Assembly (NCBI GenBank): GCA_963666995.1
Contig: OY762941.1
Coordinates: 3,038,001-3,102,000 of the forward strand
Origin: Syntrophobacter sp963666995
GTDB taxonomy: Bacteria; Desulfobacterota; Syntrophobacteria; Syntrophobacterales; Syntrophobacteraceae
Direction of reading: 5' to 3'
Length of the DNA stretch: 64,000 nucleotides
Shown here: one piece after another, positions 35,253 to 43,633 of the stretch
How the letters are laid out: each line of letters opens with the position of its first letter
Position numbering within the stretch: position 1 is the first letter of the stretch
Notes under the pieces: generated by a model
What the model saw: only the letters and a program-made list of their open reading frames with translations
Database searches by the model: none
Told to the model about the DNA's origin: nothing
Translations under genes and position numbers: made by a program

Positions 35253-36836
35253 TCAATTGCCGTTCTTCTTCAGTATCTCCTCCTTGATGCCCATCGGCGT
35301 CTTTTCCTGGAATATCCGTGGATCCATCAGCTTGAGATCGGAAGCGATAAGGGGCTTCCATTCCATCTGGGCCAGGACGTCTTTTTCAAGGTCGACGCCC
35401 GGAGCGATTTCCGTCAGCGTGACCCCCTCCGGCCGGAGCGTAAACACCGCCCTCTCGGTTACGTACATGATCTTCTGACCGCTCGTGCGGCCGTACTCCC
35501 CGCTGAAAGTGATGTGCTCAACCTTCTTGACCAGCTTCTTCACCTTGCCTTCATTTACGACGCTGAGCTTCCCGTCGCGTATATCCAGTTTCAAACCGCT
35601 GGCGGTGAGCGTTCCGCAGAACACGACGACCGGCGTGCTCTGAGTGATATTGATGAATCCTCCAGCGCCGGCGATCCGCGTCCCGAACTTGCTCACATTG
35701 ACGTTCCCGTACTGGTCCATCTCGGCCATTCCCAGCACCGCAAGGTCGAGTCCGCCGCCGTCGTAGAAGTCAAACATGTTGGGGTGGTCCACCATTGCCT
35801 GCGGGTTGACCGCGGTCCCGAAATAGAGTCCCGCAAGGGGCACCCCCCCTATCACTCCGGGTTCAACCGTCATGGTCATGAGGCTGCTGATCGACTCCTC
35901 GGCCGATACGACCCCGACGCTCTCCGGCATGCCGATGCCAAGGTTTACCGCGGCGTCGGGGACCAGTTCCATGGCGCATCTTCGGCAGATGACCTTCCTC
36001 TCGTTCAGGGCAAGCGGATTGACGCTGCTAAGCGGCACCCTGGTTTCACCGCACAGGCTCGGGTTGTACTGCTCCGCCATGGGGACCTGCCAGTGGTTCT
36101 CGGGTTTGGCCACGACGACCACATCCACCGCAATCCCCGGGATCTTGACCAGCATCGGATGAAGGGTCCCGGCCTGCACCACCCTTTCCACCTGCACGAT
36201 CACTTTGCCGCCGGATGCCCTGGCCGCCAGTGCAACGGCCAGGAACTCGAGAGCGATGGCTTCTTTTTCAATCGAGATATTGCCGTACTCGTCGGCGCTG
36301 GTCCCGCGAACGATTGCGATATTGATCGGAAAGGACTTGTAGAAGAGGTACTCTTTTCCGTCGATTTCCATGAGCCTCACGTATTCCTCATGGCTCACGC
36401 TGTTCAGCCTGCCGCAGGTTTCCCTGGGATCGACGAAGGTCTTGAGGCCCACATGGGTGATTATCCCGGGTTTTTTCCCGCCGATGGCCCTGAAGAGATG
36501 CAGTATGACTCCCTGGGGGATGTTGTAGGCTTCGATCTTGTTTTCGACCGCCATCCTGATGATGTCCGGCTGAAGCCCCCAGTGGCCGGCAATGACTTTT
36601 TTCAGCAGGCCTTCTTTTGCAAAACGATTGAGACCCCAGTTCGACTTTCCGTCGTTCTGGCTCGCGGCGAAGGCCAGGGTGAGATCCCGCGGTTCCCCGG
36701 TTTCAAGAAACCTTTTTTCGATTGCCTGGACCACTTCGTCCGGATGGCCCATCCCGACGAATCCGCTTGTCGCAATCGTGTCCCCGGCCTTGATCAATTT
36801 GGCCGCTTCTCCAGCAGACATGAACTTTGCCATCAT
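35253..36836 (-). CDS. Acyl-CoA:acetate/3-ketoacid CoA transferase (propionate CoA-transferase type)
   Basis: A 527-residue protein holding both halves of a class I CoA transferase in one chain. The first half opens AGDTIATSGFVGMGHPDEVV. The second half has AAVNLGIGMPESVG and the catalytic Glu in TVEPGVIGGVP, which forms the glutamyl-CoA thioester. GTRIAGAGGFINITQ is another family segment. It activates a carboxylic acid with CoA from acetyl-CoA or a related donor without ATP. It is the first gene of the operon; ATG 36836 follows GGGGAGGTTTA. A sigma-54 promoter lies about 70 bases upstream. A 554-codon antisense frame over it is a shadow. Confidence 0.94.
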   Translation of the reverse strand: MMAKFMSAGEAAKLIKAGDTIATSGFVGMGHPDEVVQAIEKRFLETGEPRDLTLAFAASQNDGKSNWGLNRFAKEGLLKKVIAGHWGLQPDIIRMAVENKIEAYNIPQGVILHLFRAIGGKKPGIITHVGLKTFVDPRETCGRLNSVSHEEYVRLMEIDGKEYLFYKSFPINIAIVRGTSADEYGNISIEKEAIALEFLAVALAARASGGKVIVQVERVVQAGTLHPMLVKIPGIAVDVVVVAKPENHWQVPMAEQYNPSLCGETRVPLSSVNPLALNERKVICRRCAMELVPDAAVNLGIGMPESVGVVSAEESISSLMTMTVEPGVIGGVPLAGLYFGTAVNPQAMVDHPNMFDFYDGGGLDLAVLGMAEMDQYGNVNVSKFGTRIAGAGGFINITQSTPVVVFCGTLTASGLKLDIRDGKLSVVNEGKVKKLVKKVEHITFSGEYGRTSGQKIMYVTERAVFTLRPEGVTLTEIAPGVDLEKDVLAQMEWKPLIASDLKLMDPRIFQEKTPMGIKEEILKKNGN

Positions 36837-36903
36837 TAAACCTCCCCTTTTGACCTCGACTGTATTTTAGAGCTGGCGTGACATCCGACGGTGAAGAAGA
36901 GAG

Positions 36904-36918
36904 GCAAGCATCATGCCA
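36904..36918 (-). promoter_or_regulatory. Sigma-54 (RpoN) promoter of the CoA-transferase operon
   Basis: The minus strand reads TGGCATGATGCTTGC, matching the -24/-12 consensus TGGCAC-N5-TTGC with one change and exact GG-GC spacing. Transcription would start near 36890, about 55 bases before the start codon at 36836. The adjacent gene at 37199-38707 encodes a sigma-54-dependent activator. Confidence 0.8.
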
Positions 36919-37081
36919 GTTGACAGGCCGCTGTCCGCGAACCGGCAGCAGGAGACGCAAAGAAAGCCAAATGTAAAGATTGTCACGAGAACGAAACAAC
37001 CTGCCGAATGAGGTGATCCTGCATCGGCGATGGAATCGACTCAGATAGAATAGGCTGTGATTTGAGTGGTTTGATGCGGGT

Positions 37082-37097
37082 GATGTAAGATTACATC
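37082..37097. promoter_or_regulatory. Candidate upstream activator site, palindrome
   Basis: GATGTAA-GA-TTACATC is a perfect seven-base inverted repeat with a two-base spacer, 164 bases upstream of the sigma-54 promoter on the minus strand. That is the usual distance for enhancer binding by NtrC-type activators. The site also lies about 100 bases downstream of the activator's own stop codon, in the 362-base gap 36837-37198, which contains nothing else I can name. Confidence 0.55.
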
Positions 37098-37198
37098 GCT
37101 GAACCGTTCTAACATCAGGGGGATGATGCAGGATGACGAAGGGCGAAAAAACCATTCGAAAAGCAGGGCGTTCACTTGATGGGGATCCATTTTATCGA

Positions 37199-38707
37199 TT
37201 AAATTCGCATTATTGGATCTTCATAGCAGAGTGTCGTTTTTTCGGTCTCATCGCATACGCTAATGTGGTACTTCTTCAACTTGCGCACCACGGTCGACTG
37301 ATCGACTTTCAGCGCTGCTGCAGCCTTTCGGGTGCTTCCGTATCTCTTCAGCGCCTCCTCGAGAAAATGTCGTTCAACCTGTTCAACGGCCTTTTGAAGC
37401 GGCAGATTGGTGTGGAGAAGCAGCCTGCCTTCAATGGGCAGCATAGGGTTACTTATGTACGTGGGCAGGTGACTGACCTGGATCTCATCGGCATCGTTCA
37501 TCACCAGCATCCGCTCGATTACGTTTTCGAGTTCGCGGATATTGCCCGGCCACGAATAGGTCAGGAATTGATCTACGACCATGGAAGAGAATCGCTTGTT
37601 GAATTGATATTTCTTGTTGATCTTCTCCACGAAATGCAGGACGAGCAGAGGGATGTCTTCTTTGCGTTCCCGTAGAGGCGGGATTTCAATGGACACGACA
37701 TTCAGCCGGTAATAGAGATCTTCTCGAAAAGTGCCCATGGATACCATTTCCTTGAGGTCCCTGTTGGTTGCCGCCACGATGCGCGCATCGACCGGGATTG
37801 CCTTGATGCCGCCCACCCTCATCACTTCGTGGTCCTGCAGTGCTCTCAGCAGTTTCACCTGGAGGTTGAGAGAGATATCCCCCACCTCGTCGAGAAACAG
37901 GGTCCCCTTTTCGGCCAATTCAAACATGCCCGGCTTTCCTTGTTTCCTGGCCCCGGTAAAGGCCCCGGAATCATATCCGAACAGTTCCGATTCCAGCAGG
38001 TTTTCCGGTATGGCACCGCAGTTTATTTTGATCATGGGACCCTCGGCTCGATGGCCCAGGCGATGGATGGCATTGGCGATGACTTCTTTTCCGGACCCCG
38101 ATTCGCCCGTAATCAGGACCGTGGAATCCACTTTGGCCACTCGTGCCGCCATTTCCAGGACGCGCCTGGTTTCAGGGCTTCTGGCGATGACGTCAACACT
38201 TCGCGTGATCTGCTGAAAACGCATCTGTTCGAGTTCGGCGGCATAGATTTCATTGAGTTGCTGGGTCTTTTCGAGGAGGTCTTTGAGGTACAGTATCTCG
38301 GTGATATCCCTTACGTTTACCACTACACGCCTGATTTCTCCATTTTCTCCCCAGATCGGAATCCCGGTGGCCATTATCTTCTGGCCGATTTTGTCCCCCT
38401 TCGTCATTTCAAGCATTATCGTGGTCTTTTTCCTTGCGTTCAGCGCCGTCAAGGCGGCGGATTGGGTATAGAACCTCCCGCCCACCATCTCCTGGGCATC
38501 CTTACCCACGACAAAATCGCGATGTATGCCACAGATGCGCTCCCAGGCACTGTTGACCATAAGAACGTTGCCCACACCGTCGGTGATGAAGAGACCGTCG
38601 TGAGAGGCCTCGAGGACATCTTCCAGTTCGCAGGAAGAGCAGGGATTCTCGGGGAATCCGGTATTTTCCGGATTGCGGGTGCAGGGGCCGAGCCTTTGTA
38701 CCATCAT
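37199..38707 (-). CDS. PAS-containing sigma-54-dependent transcriptional activator
   Basis: A 502-residue regulator. Residues about 25-150 hold a PAS sensor domain (DGLFITDGVGNVLMVN to VVNVRDITE), followed by a short coiled coil. The AAA+ domain (about 175-400) has Walker A GESGSGKE, the sigma-54 contact loop ESELFGYDSGAFTGA, Walker B GTLFLDEVGD and the SWPGNIRELENVIERM segment. The C-terminal helix-turn-helix (STRKAAAALKVDQSTVVRKLKKY) is of Fis type. A PAS input suggests sensing of a small ligand or redox state. It is encoded directly upstream of the operon it probably controls, in the same direction. Confidence 0.95.
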   Translation of the reverse strand: MMVQRLGPCTRNPENTGFPENPCSSCELEDVLEASHDGLFITDGVGNVLMVNSAWERICGIHRDFVVGKDAQEMVGGRFYTQSAALTALNARKKTTIMLEMTKGDKIGQKIMATGIPIWGENGEIRRVVVNVRDITEILYLKDLLEKTQQLNEIYAAELEQMRFQQITRSVDVIARSPETRRVLEMAARVAKVDSTVLITGESGSGKEVIANAIHRLGHRAEGPMIKINCGAIPENLLESELFGYDSGAFTGARKQGKPGMFELAEKGTLFLDEVGDISLNLQVKLLRALQDHEVMRVGGIKAIPVDARIVAATNRDLKEMVSMGTFREDLYYRLNVVSIEIPPLRERKEDIPLLVLHFVEKINKKYQFNKRFSSMVVDQFLTYSWPGNIRELENVIERMLVMNDADEIQVSHLPTYISNPMLPIEGRLLLHTNLPLQKAVEQVERHFLEEALKRYGSTRKAAAALKVDQSTVVRKLKKYHISVCDETEKTTLCYEDPIMRI

Positions 38708-39063
38708 CGGGAACTCCTGATACGAGAAGAAGTGAACTTACGCATCGATGCACAATATTGCCTGCCTTGCCATGAATTGTGAGAAGACCGAAGGTCGCAC
38801 TGTTTTTCTAAGCAAGTTTGATGCCGTCACGATCACGATCCGACACCAAATCTCGGATGGATCCTCTTCCTGCATGAAAATGTGGATTATTCCCCTGCAT
38901 GGCGGAGGTGCAACACGATCCGGACAGGAAACGCCGCCGGTTTCGCTCCCGGGCAGAGAGTTTTTCCGGGCGCGGACAGTTTGTCATTTCATGAAAAATG
39001 CAATATTCTCGATCACCGGATTCCTCAGCATATTTTTTAAGATTATGAAAACGATACCGGCAT
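38708..39063. other. Intergenic region without a supported gene
   Basis: About 355 bases between the sigma-54 activator and the decayed GntR gene. The start of a 157-codon frame here shows no family resemblance before the GntR-like part begins. No repeat was seen. Confidence 0.3.
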
Positions 39064-39221
39064 GGAGAGAAACCGGGCGAGCAGGCGTTTCGTATCCTGC
39101 GGGAGACGATCGTCAATTACCGCTTCCAGCCCGGGACCCCGTTAAATATCGAGCGGTTGGTTCGGATACGGACATGAGCCGGACCCCGATCCGGGAAGCG
39201 GTGCACCGGGTTATCCGGTAA
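39064..39221 (+). pseudogene. Remnant of a GntR-family regulator, frameshifted
   Basis: The translation EQAFRILRETIVNYRFQPG followed by TPLNIERLVR is the first two helices of a GntR winged helix, but this frame stops at 39175-39177. The expected continuation MSRTPIREAVHRVIR, the recognition helix, is present in another frame from 39174 and stops at 39219-39221. A frameshift, with loss of a few residues, therefore breaks the gene inside the DNA-binding domain. No effector domain can be followed afterwards. It stands 195 bases before the glycerate kinase gene, which it may once have controlled. Confidence 0.8.
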
Positions 39222-39415
39222 AGCATTCCGGTCAGCGTCCCGAACCGACGGCGTCGTAAGGGCCCGTTTCATTGAACTTGCGCAGGAACCGGATTTCGTG
39301 CATGAATACACGCTTGCAATGACCTTTCCGTAGACAATGGGCGGGTGCGTCCGCGCCCGCAATAAGAGACGGTTCCGAACCTTAAACCACTCTGAATGGC
39401 TGGGCAGGTTTCGCC

Positions 39416-40741
39416 ATGGATGACAACATCAGGAAAACACTCGAAGAAATATTCGCCGCAGGATTGCAGGCCGTGGATCCGGAGAACGCGGTTCGGAATC
39501 ATGTGCGGCGAATCGGAAACGAACTGAGGGTCGGTGAGCGATCGTATCTTCTTGACCGGTTCAGGAAGATCATCGTCGTGGGAGTCGGGAAAGGGACGGC
39601 GCCCATGGCGAAAGCTCTCGAGGACATCCTGGACGACCGGCTGACCGGCGGCTGGATCATCGTTAAGTACCACCATGGGCTGGCTTTGAGAAAAATCCAC
39701 GTGATGGAGGCGGCACACCCCATCCCGGACGATGCCGGCCTCAAGGCCGCACGGATCGTTTTGGACCGTCTGAAAGAATGCACTGAGGAAGACCTGGTCC
39801 TGTGCGCTTTCTCCGGGGGCGGCAGTGCTTTGTTCCCGGCCCCGCGTCCTCCGGTGACTTTCGATGAAAAACAGAAGACCACGCAGCTTCTGATCGAATG
39901 CGGCGCAACGATCAATGAAATCAATTGTATACGAAAGCACCTGTCCCTCGGCAAGGGAGGGCAGCTTGCAAGAATAGCCTACCCCGCGACCATCATCTCC
40001 CTGTCCCTGTCCGACGTTGTGGGCGATCCGCTCGATGTCATCGCCTCCGGCCCCACGGTTCCCGATTCGAGCACCTTCGCGGATTGCCTGGGGATAATAG
40101 AGCGGTATGGACTGGCTCAAAATGCGCCCCCTTCCGTTCTCCGATTCCTGCGGGACGGGGCCGCGGGACTGGCCGATGAGACGCCGAAGACCGGTGACGC
40201 CCTGTTTCAGCGCGTTCAGAACGTGATTGTCGGAAGCAACCGCGCGGCACTCCTCGCCGCGAAAGAAAGGGCGGTTTCGCTCGGCTATAACACACTCATA
40301 CTGAGTTCGTTTATCCAGGGGGAGGCGCGGGAAATCGGGTTAGGCCTGGCGGCCATCGGGAAAGAGGTCCTCGAATCGGGGAATCCTCTATCGGCGCCCG
40401 CGTGCATCCTGGCCGGCGGGGAAACGACCGTTACCATCCACGGTAAGGGAAAAGGGGGCCGGAACCAGGAACTGGCCCTGGCTGCGGCCATTGCTGTAAA
40501 AGGTTGGCCTCGTATCGCCATTCTCAGCGCGGGGACGGATGGAACCGACGGCCCGACGGATGCCGCCGGAGCCTTTGCAGACGGGAACACCTGTCAGGAT
40601 GCGCTCCAGTTGGGGATGCGCCCTCTCGATTACCTTTTGAATAATGATTCCTATAATTTCTTCGACAGGTTGGGGCAACTGCTCAAAACGGGCCCGACGC
40701 GAACCAACGTGATGGATGTGGTCTGCCTGCTCGTCACGTGA
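39416..40741 (+). CDS. Glycerate 2-kinase (GckA/TtuD, MOFRL family)
   Basis: A 441-residue cytoplasmic enzyme. The N-terminal domain has VVGVGKGTAPMAKALEDIL and AHPIPDDAGLKAARIVLD; the substrate/ATP region has LCAFSGGGSALFPAP, INCIRKHLSLGKGGQLAR and LSDVVGDPLDVIASGPTVPD. The C-terminal MOFRL domain has GGETTVTIHGKGKGGRNQELALAAAI and SAGTDGTDGPTDAAGAFAD. It phosphorylates D-glycerate to 2-phosphoglycerate, linking glycerate, tartrate or glyoxylate routes to glycolysis. It is preceded by the GntR remnant and followed by 240 bases before the methyltransferase. No partner reductase is in view. Confidence 0.94.
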   Translation: MDDNIRKTLEEIFAAGLQAVDPENAVRNHVRRIGNELRVGERSYLLDRFRKIIVVGVGKGTAPMAKALEDILDDRLTGGWIIVKYHHGLALRKIHVMEAAHPIPDDAGLKAARIVLDRLKECTEEDLVLCAFSGGGSALFPAPRPPVTFDEKQKTTQLLIECGATINEINCIRKHLSLGKGGQLARIAYPATIISLSLSDVVGDPLDVIASGPTVPDSSTFADCLGIIERYGLAQNAPPSVLRFLRDGAAGLADETPKTGDALFQRVQNVIVGSNRAALLAAKERAVSLGYNTLILSSFIQGEAREIGLGLAAIGKEVLESGNPLSAPACILAGGETTVTIHGKGKGGRNQELALAAAIAVKGWPRIAILSAGTDGTDGPTDAAGAFADGNTCQDALQLGMRPLDYLLNNDSYNFFDRLGQLLKTGPTRTNVMDVVCLLVT

Positions 40742-40981
40742 AGCGTCAAAACACGGCCCCGGGGCAGGACGATCTGAAATTTCCGTTCACGAACTCCACC
40801 CGGAGGAATAGATTATCGGGGGTGTCCCCCCGACACGGTGACGGGCATCCCGGTAATCCTGCCCGACGGTCGATATCGGCGGCAAATCATTGTGTGTCTA
40901 CGGAAGGAAACCCGGGTAAACTCGATTCCGTGAAACCGAATCCACTTACCGAAACTGTCTCACAACAAGGAGCTGACCTCC

Positions 40982-41782
40982 ATGCTTATCGTCGGTGAAC
41001 TCATCAACGCAACCCGCAAAGCAATCAGCGCGGCGATCGAAGCAAGAGACTCCGTTGCCATTCAAAAAGTGGCGAAGGAACAATGGGAAGCAGGAGCCAA
41101 TTATATCGACGTCAACGCAGGGGTATTCGTCGGCCGGGAGGCCGAGTACCTCAAATGGCTGGTGACCACGGTACAGGAAGTTGTGGACGGTCCCTGCTGC
41201 ATCGACAGCCCCGATCCGAAGGCCATAGAAGCGGCCCTTTCGGTGCACAGGGGAGTAGCGATGATCAATTCGATCTCGCTGGAAAAGAATCGATACGATG
41301 CCCTGTCGCCCCTCCTGGCGGGCACGGACCTCAAAGTTGTGGCCCTGTGCATGGCTGATGAAGGAATGCCGCAGAGTTCCGCGGAGCGGGTGTCGGTCGC
41401 CGATAAGCTGATCGATCGCCTGGTGGGGGATAACGTGCCGGTCGAGAACATATACGTCGACGCTCTGGTCCAGCCGGTCTCGACAAATAACAACTTCGGA
41501 GTTGAATTTCTGAGCGCGGTCCAGGAGCTGAAAACCAGGTTCGAGGGAGTGCATACCATATGCGGGTTGTCGAACATCTCCTTCGGACTGCCGGAACGCA
41601 AGTTCCTGAACCAGACTTTTGCCGTGATGGCGATAGCCAGGGGGCTGGACAGCCTGATCATAAATCCCCTGGACCGAAGGATGCTGGCGGGCATCCTTGC
41701 CGCGGAAGCCTTGGCCGGAAAAGATGAATTCTGCATGAGATACATTCGGGCCTATCGGGCGAAAAAGCTGGAGAACATCTGA
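40982..41782 (+). CDS. Pterin-binding methyltransferase, methyltetrahydrofolate:corrinoid type
   Basis: A 266-residue TIM-barrel enzyme of the pterin-binding family. VGELINATRKAISAAI, AGANYIDVNAG, CIDSPDPKAIEAAL and the late GLSNISFGLPERKFLNQTF are the landmarks of AcsE/MtvA-type enzymes, with the Asp/Asn residues that bind the pterin. It would move a methyl group between tetrahydrofolate and a corrinoid protein, as in the Wood-Ljungdahl pathway or O-/N-demethylation. The start follows AAGGAGCTGACCTCC. No corrinoid protein or activase is adjacent, so the partner must be elsewhere. A GC-rich hairpin at about 41789-41809 follows the stop. Confidence 0.88.
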   Translation: MLIVGELINATRKAISAAIEARDSVAIQKVAKEQWEAGANYIDVNAGVFVGREAEYLKWLVTTVQEVVDGPCCIDSPDPKAIEAALSVHRGVAMINSISLEKNRYDALSPLLAGTDLKVVALCMADEGMPQSSAERVSVADKLIDRLVGDNVPVENIYVDALVQPVSTNNNFGVEFLSAVQELKTRFEGVHTICGLSNISFGLPERKFLNQTFAVMAIARGLDSLIINPLDRRMLAGILAAEALAGKDEFCMRYIRAYRAKKLENI

Positions 41783-41872
41783 GAAGAGGCGGGGAGTGCG
41801 CCTCCCGCCGCCAAGGTCTTCCGGGACGACTTCCCTTGTGCGGGGTGTGCCGGCCGGTGAGATAGGTGAAGC

Positions 41873-42004
41873 GGGTGGCCCGGATACTTGCTATCCGGGC
41901 GCGAAGCGCAGGAGGCCCGGAGGATAAGGCATGGAACCATGGTGGCGGGTTTAGCCGGCCCTCTTGTCCTTACGGACCCGGACAACGAGTTGTCCGGGCC
42001 ACCC
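41873..42004 (+). repeat. Palindromic element, family 2, copy 2 (best preserved)
   Basis: 132 bases bounded by inverted ends GGGTGGCCCGGA and TCCGGGCCACCC. Inside are GCGCGAAGCGCAGGAGG near the left end and CTTACGGACCCGG near the right end, both shared with the copies at 24011 and 50969. Intact terminal inverted repeats and no coding capacity suggest a small mobile or REP-derived element. Confidence 0.8.
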
Positions 42005-42114
42005 ACTCCGCCAGATGTCCGATGGACAAGGCCTGCAGCCCCGTGGAATGCCTGGTTGGTCCTTTTTGTCCCTGCGCTGTTTACGGGACCGCCACACCGT
42101 CGGTTTCTCAGGTT

Positions 42115-42303
42115 CTAATTCCGGATAATGGCCGGAATGGCCGAATCGTCCAGAGTCAGAACATACATGCCGATGGCGGCGAGCATCAGCACAACCACCA
42201 GCCATACCCGCCAGTCCTTGTACAGCACCCTTCTGCTGAACATCGCGGCGTCCGATTTTGAGTGTCTTTCCGAACCTGAATGCCTCTGCTCATGCCGAGT
42301 CAT
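42115..42303 (-). CDS. Small single-helix membrane protein
   Basis: A 62-residue protein of unknown function: a polar, His/Arg/Ser-rich N-terminus, then one hydrophobic helix (WLVVVLMLAAIGMYVLTL), and a short tail DDSAIPAIIRN. ATG 42303 has GGAGAG upstream at a slightly long distance. A longer frame to 42516 overlaps the next gene and is not accepted. It lies 62 bases downstream of the 188-residue membrane protein on the same strand. Confidence 0.6.
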   Translation of the reverse strand: MTRHEQRHSGSERHSKSDAAMFSRRVLYKDWRVWLVVVLMLAAIGMYVLTLDDSAIPAIIRN

Positions 42304-42365
42304 GCGCTGTTCACTCTCCAGTCTGATAGTAGTGCGTTGCGAAGATTGGCGACAGACTACGGGGC

Positions 42366-42932
42366 TCAAGCCGATTTCAGACGGTTGAGTCTTCGCTTGT
42401 ACGCATAGACGGTGATCGCCACTCCGAGTATCCCAGCCAGCAGCACCACCCAGACGTATTCTTCCATGTAGGTCATCATCAACAGGGTGAGGGCGAGGAA
42501 ACCCCCCAGCAGGCACAAATGGTAGCCCAGTTCCACCCCGGCGAAAAACGTCGTCAGCGCCAGCAGAAGCAGAAGCACCAAACCTGTGTTTTCATAATCC
42601 AGACGCCCCGTGAACAAGAGCACGTGTGTGAGGCTGACCGCAACCAGGAGGCCGAACCACGTGAGCAATTGCGGCCGCAGGATGCTCATCCGGCTCTTTC
42701 CGCTGTTTCGGGCACGGGCCCATTCCATGATAAGACAGGCGCAGGCGAAAACCGGCACCATCGCGTACCAGTACCAGTGGCTGTATTTTCGCGAAAAATC
42801 CGTTACGGCAACACCGATTACTGAGAGCAGAATCAATGCCACATAAGAGATTTCAAAGGTTCGCAGGCCATGGAGGAGGCCTCTCCCCGCGGCTTTGCCT
42901 TCAGCCGGCCTCGTTGAATCCTTGTCGGACAT
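42366..42932 (-). CDS. Multi-helix membrane protein of unknown function
   Basis: A 188-residue protein with a charged 25-residue N-terminus and five to six hydrophobic helices, including YVALILLSVIGVAV, LLTWFGLLVAVSLTHVLLF, TGLVLLLLLALTTFFAGV and VWVVLLAGILGVAITVYAY, and a basic C-terminus. The start has GGAGATG-like GGAGAGGAGATGTCC upstream. I recognise no family. It is likely co-transcribed with the small one-helix protein downstream. The stretch 42933-43225 holds nothing I can support. Confidence 0.7.
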   Translation of the reverse strand: MSDKDSTRPAEGKAAGRGLLHGLRTFEISYVALILLSVIGVAVTDFSRKYSHWYWYAMVPVFACACLIMEWARARNSGKSRMSILRPQLLTWFGLLVAVSLTHVLLFTGRLDYENTGLVLLLLLALTTFFAGVELGYHLCLLGGFLALTLLMMTYMEEYVWVVLLAGILGVAITVYAYKRRLNRLKSA

Positions 42933-43225
42933 CTCCTCTCCTTTGTCGCTCGGAGGAACTGCACGTCATTGGCGCGCCGGTACCCGGTCGCGCGGGCTCA
43001 TCGTTTGTCCGGGCTCTCATCCGGCAGCTTTCGACGCCTCAGAGCATATCGTTCGCCTGCGCGCAGGTATCGGCGGACCGATGGTGTTCCTTTCGGTCCG
43101 TGGTGACTCGGGGTGTCCAGCCGGACAGGTCGGCCGAAGTCGCCTTGACCCGTCGTTGGTATCGAAGCAGGCTGCTACGAGATGGTTTCCCCCGCTTCAT
43201 GAACCTCCCGGAAGCCCCAAGCCGC

Positions 43226-43480
43226 CTAGAGGAAATCAAAATGGGAGTCCTTCATCCACTTCTCGACCTCTTTCCCATAATGGTCGAGAAACACATCCAT
43301 CTTGTTGCCTCCGGCCTTCATGACCCTGGCAGCTATCCCCGATGCCTTCTGGTACGCTTCTTCAAATGCGCTGTCGTCCAGGCCGCTGATTTCCTTGGCT
43401 TCTTCTTTTGAAATATGACCGGTGTGAGCAAAAACAGCCGCGAAAACCCCCGTCATTTTCTTGATATTTTCTTTAGGCAT
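43226..43480 (-). CDS. Small soluble helical protein, unknown function
   Basis: An 84-residue acidic protein, largely helical: KKMTGVFAAVFAHTGHISKEEA, FEEAYQKASGIAARVMKAGGNKMDVFLDHYGKEVEKWM. No signal peptide or membrane helix. ATG 43480 follows GGGGAGAAAGCC; a longer frame to 43609 is rejected because the extension is Arg/Pro-rich. It lies 150 bases downstream of the DUF1269 gene on the same strand. I recognise no family. Confidence 0.65.
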   Translation of the reverse strand: MPKENIKKMTGVFAAVFAHTGHISKEEAKEISGLDDSAFEEAYQKASGIAARVMKAGGNKMDVFLDHYGKEVEKWMKDSHFDFL

Positions 43481-43633
43481 GGCTTTCTCCCCGTTGGTCG
43501 TTGAATTCATCGGCAGGTGTTTGTCCGGGTCACGCCCGGGCCGTCGCAACTCATGCAATACCCGTCCGGAAAACTTGCCCTCGGCACCGATTCTTATTCC
43601 CGGCGCCACCCGGTTTCGCAGAAATCGTCCCGG

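Noticed and set aside
35175..36839. A 554-codon plus-strand open frame
   Set aside because: It is antisense to the CoA transferase, which has clear family motifs and a ribosome site. Its own translation is His/Pro/Arg-rich without family resemblance; long antisense frames are expected in GC-rich DNA.
37133..38782. Plus-strand frames of 180 and 317 codons
   Set aside because: Antisense to the sigma-54 activator, whose AAA+ motifs are unambiguous.
38748..39221. A 157-codon plus-strand frame read as a complete gene
   Set aside because: Only its last residues (MSRTPIREAVHRV) are family-like, and the matching first half of the GntR domain is in another frame. It is better described as a frameshifted remnant.
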